Below are positions 52,547-58,671 of a DNA stretch of 58,671 nt, one piece after another. The position numbers were made by a program, and so were the translations under genes. Source of the DNA: Bacteroidales bacterium (lineage in GTDB: Bacteria; Bacteroidota; Bacteroidia; Bacteroidales; F082); the NCBI GenBank assembly GCA_030690365.1, contig JAUYGX010000143.1:1-58671 (forward strand), written 5' to 3'. A model generated the notes under the pieces. It was not told where the DNA came from and did not search any database. It worked only from the letters and a program-made list of their open reading frames with translations. Within the stretch, counting starts at the first letter, position 1. Each line of letters starts with the position of its first letter.

Positions 52547-53089
52547 CTACTTCCCCTCAATCCATTTGGCGATTTTCTTTTTGTCGGGACTAATCCAGGG
52601 ATTGAGTACCTCCACAAGTTGTCCATTTTCATCGACCAGGTATTTCTGGAAATTCCATTTTACAGAAGAATTGGATGAACCGTTCAGATCGCGTTCGGTG
52701 AGCCAATGATACAGTGGAGCCATATCGTCGCCTTTAACAGAAATTTTTGACATCAAAGGAAAAGTAACTCCGTAATTTAAGGTGCAAAACGACTTGATCT
52801 CCTCTTCGGTACCCGGTTCCTGTTCCTTGAAATTGTTGGCCGGGAACCCGATAATAACAAAATTCTGGTCTTTGTATTTTTGATAAAGGGCTTCAAGTTG
52901 TTCGTATTGTGGTGTGAAGCCACATTTAGATGCTACATTTACCACCATTACTTTTTTTCCTTTTAACTGGCTTAAGGCAAATGGATTACCATCGATATCG
53001 GTAACGGTATAATCGTAAAATGAAGTTTGTGCTGACATAGTAAATGTGAGTAAAGTGCTTAGAAAAATAGATAACAAGAGTGATTTCAT
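52547..53089 (-). CDS. Exported glutathione peroxidase-family protein
   Basis: A 180-residue thiol peroxidase with a signal peptide (MKSLLLSIFLSTLLTFTMSA), so it acts outside the cytoplasm. The active site is VNVASKCGFTPQYEQL with cysteine rather than selenocysteine. The conserved Trp is in VKWNFQKYL. The usual Gln of the PCNQFG segment is replaced by Asn (PANNFKEQEPG). Bacterial members normally use thioredoxin-like donors. The gene begins 10 bp after the EEP-family gene and is probably in its operon. Confidence 0.92.
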   Translation of the reverse strand: MKSLLLSIFLSTLLTFTMSAQTSFYDYTVTDIDGNPFALSQLKGKKVMVVNVASKCGFTPQYEQLEALYQKYKDQNFVIIGFPANNFKEQEPGTEEEIKSFCTLNYGVTFPLMSKISVKGDDMAPLYHWLTERDLNGSSNSSVKWNFQKYLVDENGQLVEVLNPWISPDKKKIAKWIEGK

Positions 53090-53099
53090 GGTATAGTGA

Positions 53100-54260
53100 T
53101 TATTTAGTTAGTTGTAGTGTAGCCGATACCGGAAAATGATCCGATCGTGCAATTCGATGCCTTGTGTATTGAATCGTATTAAATCCTGAATGCAGGACGT
53201 AATCTATGCGCAACAAAGGAATCGGTCCAGCAAATGTAATGCTAATCCCACTTCCCCGTTCAACAAAACTGTCGTTTAATTTTGCTTGAAGTTGGTGGTA
53301 AATCCACGAAGAAGGAGTATCGTTAAAGTCGCCACACAATAAAATAGGGTACGGGGTGGTCGCAAGCATTTTCATTAGCAACGAAACCTGTCTTTCGCGC
53401 AGCAGGAAGGCCCTGTTTAGTTTTTGATAGATGGCCAGCGACTTGATTTTAAGTTGCTCTTGTGTTTCTTTACCAGGACTGGATACAAAACCCAAATCTT
53501 CTTTTCCTAATTTTATGCTGGCCAGGTGAATATTGAAAACCCGGACCGTATCGCCATCGATCAATAGATCGGTATAAATACCGAAAGTCCTGGAATCTTC
53601 TATTTTTAATTTTCCCTTGTCGATGGCCTGGAATTTGGAAAAAATGACCATCCCCGAAAGGAGATCGTATTTCGGATTGAAGTAACTTTCATAATAATAT
53701 ACACCTGTATTGAGCTCATCCCGTGTTTGTTTCAGGGTTTCGTAAATCTGATGTCCCGTGGTTTGATACTCCTGAAGACAAATAATATCGGCCTTTTGAT
53801 TGTTGATAAAAGTTAAAATATCGCTTTGAATCTCCGGCTGCGACACCTTATTTCCATTTCTGAATTGTTGCACATTGTAGGTTAATACCTTTATGGCTCC
53901 GCTATCGGCTTCATTTGAATCTGAGCCTAAAGATACCTGAAAATTATCGAAGAAGTTGTTGACTCCGAACAACAAAATGACAACAGGTATCAGTGCAAAC
54001 CAGCTTTTTTTAATGATCCAAAACAAAGCAAATAGAATGTTGGTAATCAAAATAAGCGGGTAAAACAATCCAAAGAATGGAAGAATTCCATATGAGGAGG
54101 GGGGCAGTTGGCCGGCGAACAATCCAAACAACAGCGCAATCAAAAGCACAATGTTTACTGAGGCTATCAAATAAAGAATATACCTCAAAAGGAAACTTTT
54201 TTTGGTGGCACTATGTATTTTGGATTTTATCAAGCTGGGAATCCGGATTAATTCAGGCAC
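53100..54260 (-). CDS. Membrane-anchored endonuclease/exonuclease/phosphatase family protein
   Basis: A 386-residue protein. About three N-terminal membrane segments (residues 25-110) are followed by an EEP domain: VLTYNVQQF, DIICLQEYQ with the metal Glu, LLCGDFNDTP, IDYVLHS, and SDHFPV with the catalytic His. Family members cleave phosphodiesters in nucleic acids or lipids. The start is GTG at 54260; no nearby in-frame ATG exists and a -7 element lies 11 bases upstream, leaving almost no leader. Confidence 0.85.
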   Translation of the reverse strand: MPELIRIPSLIKSKIHSATKKSFLLRYILYLIASVNIVLLIALLFGLFAGQLPPSSYGILPFFGLFYPLILITNILFALFWIIKKSWFALIPVVILLFGVNNFFDNFQVSLGSDSNEADSGAIKVLTYNVQQFRNGNKVSQPEIQSDILTFINNQKADIICLQEYQTTGHQIYETLKQTRDELNTGVYYYESYFNPKYDLLSGMVIFSKFQAIDKGKLKIEDSRTFGIYTDLLIDGDTVRVFNIHLASIKLGKEDLGFVSSPGKETQEQLKIKSLAIYQKLNRAFLLRERQVSLLMKMLATTPYPILLCGDFNDTPSSWIYHQLQAKLNDSFVERGSGISITFAGPIPLLRIDYVLHSGFNTIQYTRHRIARSDHFPVSATLQLTK

Positions 54261-54270
54261 TAAATTAATT

Positions 54271-54278
54271 CAAATTTA
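54271..54278 (-). promoter_or_regulatory. Promoter -7 element of the EEP-family gene
   Basis: Minus-strand TAAATTTG matches TAnnTTTG and supports a nearly leaderless GTG start. Confidence 0.4.
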
Positions 54279-54378
54279 CGATTGCACAGGATGTTCATCA
54301 CTTTAGTTCAGGTATATTTATTCTGTGGTCGTAAAAGACGCAAATAACCTATTGATCTGAAAGGTGATAAAGAAATAA

Positions 54379-55305
54379 TTATTTTTTGTTACTTGATTTA
54401 AACAGCAGTTCTTTTTCGTTAGCTGACAGGCTGGCGTACCCGGATTTGCCAATTTTATCGAGTATCTTATCAATTTCTTCCTGGGTGGCCACCCGTTTGG
54501 TGTTGTATTCAACATCTGACATTGGTTTGCTATTTTTGGGACGGTTGGTGGAGAATTTCATGGAAGATTTACGTGTTTCGGTCAGGGGTTTTCTAAACCA
54601 ATCGAAAATCTTGTAAATATCGGTTCCTTTTTTCAGCTGCAAAGCGTACACAAATCCCCACAATGCCCCACCCAGGTGCGCAATATGACCTCCCGGATTG
54701 CCGTCCTGGATACTCAATAAATCGATAGCTATAAAGGCGATGGCAATGTATTTCATCTTGATGCGCCCGAACAAAAACAAATGAACCGTATAATCGGGTA
54801 CATAGGTGGCTATGGCAATAAATATGGCCAGTACCGATGCAGATGCCCCGATAGCCACTGCTTCGGAGGCTACATTTTGAAAGACCGGAAACAGGTTAAA
54901 TGCTGCAATAAAAAAGACTGCCCCTACAATTCCTCCCATTAAATAAGTTGATAATAACTTCTTCTCGCTGAGGTATTCCAGAAAAATCATTCCACCAAAA
55001 TACAGCATTACCAGGTTAAACAGCAGGTGGAAGAACCCTTCCTGCGTGAACATATAAGTAAAGATGGTCCAGGGCATACTTCCCAGTAAATCGATATTTG
55101 AAGGAAGTGCCAGGTACCGGCCCACCGCACTTAGCCCGGTGATTCCTGTTGTTCCCATGCCAGAGAGATACATGATCAGGCTGACAAAATTGATGGCCAA
55201 AAAAACAACTGTGTTGATAAGGATCAACCTTGAAAGCATACTCCTTCCCAACAACAGGTTTTTAAAAAAAGCTCCGGTATTGAATGGTTGTTGGTATTGC
55301 ATCAT
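54379..55305 (-). CDS. Rhomboid-family intramembrane protease (GASA type)
   Basis: A 308-residue membrane protein with about six to seven membrane segments and a C-terminal cytoplasmic tail of about 90 residues. The rhomboid core shows FHLLFNLVMLYFGG, a catalytic serine in AIGASASVL and the histidine of GHIAHLGGALWG. The residue after the serine is Ala rather than the usual Gly. It starts 25 bp after the other rhomboid and is probably co-transcribed with it and mutL. Confidence 0.9.
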   Translation of the reverse strand: MMQYQQPFNTGAFFKNLLLGRSMLSRLILINTVVFLAINFVSLIMYLSGMGTTGITGLSAVGRYLALPSNIDLLGSMPWTIFTYMFTQEGFFHLLFNLVMLYFGGMIFLEYLSEKKLLSTYLMGGIVGAVFFIAAFNLFPVFQNVASEAVAIGASASVLAIFIAIATYVPDYTVHLFLFGRIKMKYIAIAFIAIDLLSIQDGNPGGHIAHLGGALWGFVYALQLKKGTDIYKIFDWFRKPLTETRKSSMKFSTNRPKNSKPMSDVEYNTKRVATQEEIDKILDKIGKSGYASLSANEKELLFKSSNKK

Positions 55306-55330
55306 AGGTAAACTTCTAAACTGTGATTAA

Positions 55331-56077
55331 TCAAAATAACTTACCTTTTTTCTTCCAATACATGATGACGAAGAACCCGAAAATCATCCCGCCGAGATGG
55401 GCAAAATGTGCCACACCGTCTGAGCTACCGCTAACGCCCAAATACAATTCAACTGCTCCGTATCCCATGACAAAGTATTTGGCTTTTACCGGAATGGCAA
55501 AATATAGGTAAATCAGGCTGTTAGGAAACATCATTCCGAATGCCAGCAGAATCCCGAACACGGCACCAGAGGCTCCGATGGTAGAGGAATTGACGATTCC
55601 GTTAAGACTGCCCATGGCTTCATCCCGATAATTCATGCCTTGTTTCAGCACGTCAGCACCCTGGGTAAATACCATGTGTATTTCATCGGCCGTAAGCAAG
55701 GGCAATAAAGGCTGCATCCTGATATAAGCAACCAGCCACTGCATCAATCCTGCACCGATACCGGTTATCAAATAGTAATTTAAAAACCTTTTTGGGCCCC
55801 AAACATTTTCCAATACATTACCAAACATCCAGAGTGCAAACATGTTAAACAGGATATGCTCAAACCCGGCATGCATAAACATGTAACTTACCAGCTGCCA
55901 TACTCCAAAGTGCTGACTTCCGGGAAAATGAAGTCCGAGATATTCGGTTAAATCGATGTGTAAAACTTTTGAAAGGGAGATGGTGGCCAGGAAAAATAAC
56001 CCGTTGATAATCAATAGGTTTTTTACCACCGGAGGTAGAAGACCAAAGCCTGAAGGTCGGTATTGTTGCATAGTCAC
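55331..56077 (-). CDS. Rhomboid-family intramembrane protease (GASG type)
   Basis: A 248-residue membrane serine protease with six to seven membrane segments. FEHILFNMFALWMFGN is the helix-2 signature, the catalytic serine lies in TIGASGAVFG, and the catalytic histidine in AHFAHLGGMIFG. It cuts membrane proteins within or near the bilayer; substrate unknown. Its -7 element is at 56158-56165. The second rhomboid gene follows 25 bp downstream. Tandem rhomboids next to mutL are a recurring Bacteroidota arrangement (from memory). Confidence 0.93.
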   Translation of the reverse strand: MTMQQYRPSGFGLLPPVVKNLLIINGLFFLATISLSKVLHIDLTEYLGLHFPGSQHFGVWQLVSYMFMHAGFEHILFNMFALWMFGNVLENVWGPKRFLNYYLITGIGAGLMQWLVAYIRMQPLLPLLTADEIHMVFTQGADVLKQGMNYRDEAMGSLNGIVNSSTIGASGAVFGILLAFGMMFPNSLIYLYFAIPVKAKYFVMGYGAVELYLGVSGSSDGVAHFAHLGGMIFGFFVIMYWKKKGKLF

Positions 56078-56157
56078 TTTTTATATCTAATTTCTACGGT
56101 CGTGCTTACAATTCTCTGGCTATAAGCGAGAAAATTTAAGCAGGCAACCCTGTGGGG

Positions 56158-56165
56158 CAAAATTA
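56158..56165 (-). promoter_or_regulatory. Promoter -7 element of the rhomboid pair
   Basis: Minus-strand TAATTTTG matches TAnnTTTG, 80 bases before the ATG at 56077, in the gap after mutL. Confidence 0.45.
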
Positions 56166-56282
56166 GTATTATTTACAGGCAACACCTGCGCAATCATTGT
56201 GCCATTATGAAATAAAACCTGCAACTTGTCATGTTAAAAAAAGTGATTCCTGTGCAAAATGGATACCCAATAATATACCCGT

Positions 56283-57509
56283 CTATTTCAGGTAGTTTTC
56301 GAGATCGCTGGTATTGATTATGGCCAGTACCTTTTTGCCGGAAGGCGAAACAGAAGGTACCTGACAGGTAAACAGGTTGTTGAAAAGCTCCGACATTTCT
56401 TTTACCGAAAGTTTAAAGCCTGCTTTTACCGACATGCTCATGGCCATGGATTTGGCCAGCATGGCATTTTGATCGTAATTCAAGCTGTTGGCTTCCTTTT
56501 TATGGTTTTCGATGATCTGCTCCAGCAAAGAAAGTGTATCACCTGCATCGGGTGGTGTGCCATTCACAACAAAGGTGTTGGATCCCAGTGGCTCAAGCAT
56601 AAAACCAAGCGTTTTCAGGTCATCATTCAGTTGTTTAATGATGTTGGCGTCTTCGGGCGAAAAGTGCAGGTGTTCAGGGAACAACTGCTGTTGCGATAGG
56701 TGCTTGTGATTTTTAAGTTGGTGCATAAAGTACTCGTAAAGAATACGTTCGTGGGCACGTTGCTGGTGGATTAACATCAATCCATTACGCACATTGCACA
56801 TCAGGTAGGTTTGCTTAACCTGTAAAAAACTGGCGTCACTTTCAGGGACCAGTTCGTTGATATTGGTAGTTTCAAGCGTTTCAGTATGGGATTCTTCCTT
56901 GTTTTTCACCGTTTCAAAAAGCGATTCCCATTCCATATCGGAAGGCCGGTCGTTGGATTTAAAACCCCGGCTGATTTCATTGGACGATTTAAATGGGTTG
57001 TAGTCCGGGTTTACACGCACCTCCGGTTGTTTCAAATCGAAAGCCGGGCGTTGGCTGAAGGCAGCTTCGATGCTTGGATCTACATTAAAATCAATGGTTG
57101 GCGTGTGCGCATGCTTGCCAATGGATTGCCTGATAGCCGCATGCAACATGGCATACACCAAACGGGCATCTTTAAAATTGATTTCGGTTTTGGTAGGATG
57201 GATATTGATGTCGATTTCGGCCGGATCGATTTCCAGATTGATAAAATACGTTGGGTGGGCATCAGAAGGAATTAATTCTGTAAAGGCATTGGCAACGGCG
57301 TGATGTAAGTATGGATGTTTGATGTATCGGTTGTTGACAAAAAAGTATTGTTCTCCACGGGTTTTTTTGGCAAATTCAGGTTTGCCGATAAATCCCGAAA
57401 TGGTCACCAGTTCAGTTTTCTGATCTACATTTAACAACCGTTCGTTGTAAGGTTGTCCAAACAAACCTACGATGCGCGATTTAAACGAACCGGGCGTTAG
57501 CTTGTACAC
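56283..57509 (-). CDS. mutL: MutL C-terminal part (transducer and dimerisation domains)
   Basis: A 408-residue open stretch that could restart at GTG 57509. It holds the end of the ATPase/transducer region (NRYIKHPYLHHAVANAF, DIDINIHPTKTEINF), a variable linker, and the dimerisation domain. The endonuclease motifs of nicking MutL proteins are not conserved: HQQRAHERI stands where DQHAxxERI is expected, and SPSGKKV where CPHGRP is expected. So it resembles non-nicking MutL, as in E. coli. Confidence 0.8.
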   Translation of the reverse strand: MYKLTPGSFKSRIVGLFGQPYNERLLNVDQKTELVTISGFIGKPEFAKKTRGEQYFFVNNRYIKHPYLHHAVANAFTELIPSDAHPTYFINLEIDPAEIDINIHPTKTEINFKDARLVYAMLHAAIRQSIGKHAHTPTIDFNVDPSIEAAFSQRPAFDLKQPEVRVNPDYNPFKSSNEISRGFKSNDRPSDMEWESLFETVKNKEESHTETLETTNINELVPESDASFLQVKQTYLMCNVRNGLMLIHQQRAHERILYEYFMHQLKNHKHLSQQQLFPEHLHFSPEDANIIKQLNDDLKTLGFMLEPLGSNTFVVNGTPPDAGDTLSLLEQIIENHKKEANSLNYDQNAMLAKSMAMSMSVKAGFKLSVKEMSELFNNLFTCQVPSVSPSGKKVLAIINTSDLENYLK

Positions 57510-57512
57510 CAG

Positions 57513-58097
57513 CTAATCGTTGTTAAAGTAAGAAAAACCAATTTCATGCTGAATCACGGCAACGCGTATGAATTCTTCGAGTATATGCCTGTTCTCGACG
57601 TTTACCGATTTTAGGAAATTTCGTCGGGCCGGTACATTAAAGAACAGGTTTTTAACTGAAATGCTGGTGCCAGACTGACACTGACATGGATTTTGCTCAA
57701 TTACCTTAGAGCCTTCAATCCTAAGACAGGTACCTACTTCATCGTCATGCGGTTTTGTTTTCATTTCAACCTGTGCAATGGCCGCTACAGACGCCAGGGC
57801 TTCTCCCCTGAATCCCATAGTTTTGATGGAAAATAAATCGTCGGCTTTCATGATTTTTGAAGTAGCATGGCGTTCAAAACTCATGCGCGCGTCCACCACC
57901 GAAAGACCGCTTCCGTTGTCTGTTACCTGAATCAGGATTTTGCCAGCCTCTTTAATGATCAGGTTGATCATAGTTCCTCCTGCATCAATGGCGTTTTCAA
58001 GCAATTCTTTAACTGCTGATGCCGGACGTTGGATCACCTCTCCGGCAGCAATTTGGTTGGCCACCGAATCGGGAAGAAGTTTGATGATGTTCAGCAT
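57513..58097 (-). CDS. mutL: MutL N-terminal part (GHKL ATPase fragment)
   Basis: A 194-residue fragment with the GHKL motifs: [19 protein letters not shown] and [24 protein letters not shown] and [20 protein letters not shown]. It ends at the premature TAG and lacks the rest of the transducer domain and the dimerisation domain. It lies 6 bp after the small membrane protein gene, in one operon. Confidence 0.8.
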   Translation of the reverse strand: MLNIIKLLPDSVANQIAAGEVIQRPASAVKELLENAIDAGGTMINLIIKEAGKILIQVTDNGSGLSVVDARMSFERHATSKIMKADDLFSIKTMGFRGEALASVAAIAQVEMKTKPHDDEVGTCLRIEGSKVIEQNPCQCQSGTSISVKNLFFNVPARRNFLKSVNVENRHILEEFIRVAVIQHEIGFSYFNND

Positions 58098-58103
58098 ATA
58101 TAA

Positions 58104-58418
58104 TTAATGTGTTACCCCAAATGATGAGAGTAGCCTTTCGACAAAATTAGTGAACATAATCAGGTAAATGGTACCCAGAATAAATGTGGCATATATGGCG
58201 TAGGTAATTACCTTCGACATGGTAGTAGCCTCTTTTTCGGTACTTCCCCGTCGCCACCTTCTGTTCATTTGCAGTCGGATTTCCTCGTGGTGTGTTAAGG
58301 TATTATCAAGCCCCAAAGCTGCTTTTTTCTGTTCAAGAGCAGTTTTGTCGGGGTCGTAATAACGTGGCCGGTAGGTAAACGACTTCGGCTTGGGTGTTTT
58401 AAAGGTGACAAGACGCAT
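58104..58418 (-). CDS. Small conserved membrane protein upstream of mutL
   Basis: A 104-residue protein from the ATG at 58418. A basic, Pro- and Tyr-rich N-terminus (TPKPKSFTYRPRYYDP) and an Arg-rich middle precede one C-terminal membrane segment (VITYAIYATFILGTIYLIMF). I recognise it only as a Bacteroidota family found beside mutL; such proteins are sometimes labelled as riboflavin synthase subunits because of a neighbouring ribH, but nothing in the sequence supports that. A TTG 33 bp upstream is less likely; the -7 element is at 58440-58447. Confidence 0.7.
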   Translation of the reverse strand: MRLVTFKTPKPKSFTYRPRYYDPDKTALEQKKAALGLDNTLTHHEEIRLQMNRRWRRGSTEKEATTMSKVITYAIYATFILGTIYLIMFTNFVERLLSSFGVTH

Positions 58419-58439
58419 GGCAGAAAAAATTAGTTTCTG

Positions 58440-58447
58440 CAAAAGTA
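58440..58447 (-). promoter_or_regulatory. Promoter -7 element of the small protein-mutL operon
   Basis: Minus-strand TACTTTTG matches TAnnTTTG, 21 bases before the ATG at 58418. Confidence 0.5.
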
Positions 58448-58603
58448 CCAATTTTTAGGGGAAAAGTAAACTGTATGGACTCGATCACCATTTATGTAAG
58501 ATGTGTTTGGTATGGAATGTTTATGCTCTTCAAAATACACCATTCAAAGCAGCCAGAGGTTTGAAGCTATTTTTCATCCATGATTCAATCACTATTTCTA
58601 ACC

Positions 58604-58611
58604 TATCTTTG
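58604..58611 (+). promoter_or_regulatory. Possible promoter -7 element at the window edge
   Basis: TATCTTTG matches TAnnTTTG and is followed by a frame open from TTG 58620 to the window end. A plus-strand gene may start here, but too little is visible. Confidence 0.25.
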
Positions 58612-58671
58612 AAAAGTAATTTGAAAAGGGGTTGTTTTTCAGGCAACCTTTGCCGGATGTTGTGTTATGGT

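Larger units (their letters stand above)
56283..58097 (-). pseudogene. mutL: DNA mismatch repair gene mutL, split by an in-frame TAG
   Basis: The locus would encode one MutL of about 604 residues but is interrupted after codon 194 by TAG (57513-57515 on the complement). The frame does not shift: the codons before the stop give GFSYFNND and those after give LVYKLTPGSFKSRIVG, continuous MutL sequence with one residue replaced by the stop. A GAG to TAG change would explain it. Other genes here end in TAG (feoB, dnaA), so the codon is a normal stop. Either a true nonsense mutation or a base-call error. Confidence 0.85.

Noticed and set aside
57513-57515. TAG reassigned to an amino acid
   Set aside because: Several intact genes here (feoB, dnaA, the SDR ending at 39980) terminate at TAG, so the codon is a normal stop in this genome.
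56283-58097. mutL split by a frameshift
   Set aside because: The frame is identical on both sides; one codon is a stop, so it is a nonsense change and not an indel.

Overview
The window looks like a chromosomal piece of a Bacteroidota bacterium, probably near Bacteroidales/Marinilabiliales. The support is: two proteins with type IX secretion (T9SS) C-terminal sorting domains; a tricorn-type protease; a long C-terminal extension on ribosomal protein S16; lack of obvious Shine-Dalgarno sites; and many genes preceded by the Bacteroidota -7 promoter element TAnnTTTG. I count 45 protein-coding loci, one of them broken. I see no rRNA, tRNA, CRISPR array, prophage or intact insertion sequence.

Layout. 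1-6.0 kb: 3' part of feoB (iron uptake), an orphan Hpt phosphotransfer protein, a TPR lipoprotein, recA, a Bcp peroxiredoxin and endonuclease III. 5.85-6.55 kb: non-coding block with four REP-like palindromes inside a 13-bp inverted repeat. 6.5-12.1 kb: tricorn protease and HtpG, separated by a degenerate heptamer repeat. 12.3-17.7 kb: two T9SS cargo proteins, a four-cysteine protein, msrA with a duplicated and decayed 3' end, and rpsP. A candidate small RNA lies between rpsP and dnaE. 18.1-23.8 kb: DnaE replicase carrying its own N-terminal proofreading exonuclease, thioredoxin, and a DUF58 protein. 23.9-29.5 kb: an outer-membrane pair (helix-hairpin-helix plus barrel protein, and a PorV-like protein), DUF2461, a DUF3298 protein and a YigZ/IMPACT protein. 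29.7-33.9 kb: dnaA, a low-molecular-weight phosphatase, a threonine dehydratase-like enzyme, an RsmI-like methyltransferase and SlyD. 34.1-40.0 kb: lipoprotein serine protease, sugar transferase with a Cys4 insert, membrane VWA protein, FabG and a second SDR. 40.1-46.5 kb: a three-gene signalling operon (membrane histidine kinase, anchored substrate-binding protein without an ABC transporter, hybrid kinase). 46.6-52.3 kb: small membrane protein, YghO-like acetyltransferase, CAP-SPOR protein, class IV aminotransferase, DUF2007, EamA exporter and an atypical SDR. 52.5-58.4 kb: glutathione peroxidase, EEP-family phosphatase, two rhomboid proteases, mutL and a small membrane protein.

The most notable points are: mutL is cut by an in-frame TAG codon, which would predict a mismatch-repair defect if real; the replicative polymerase is fused to a DnaQ-like exonuclease; the kinase/binding-protein/hybrid-kinase operon may be a ligand-sensing relay; a secreted ComEA-like helix-hairpin-helix module sits on an outer-membrane barrel; an unannotated short transcript unit lies upstream of rpsP; and there are several families of palindromic intergenic repeats. 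All functional assignments come from motif recognition by eye; no searches were run.
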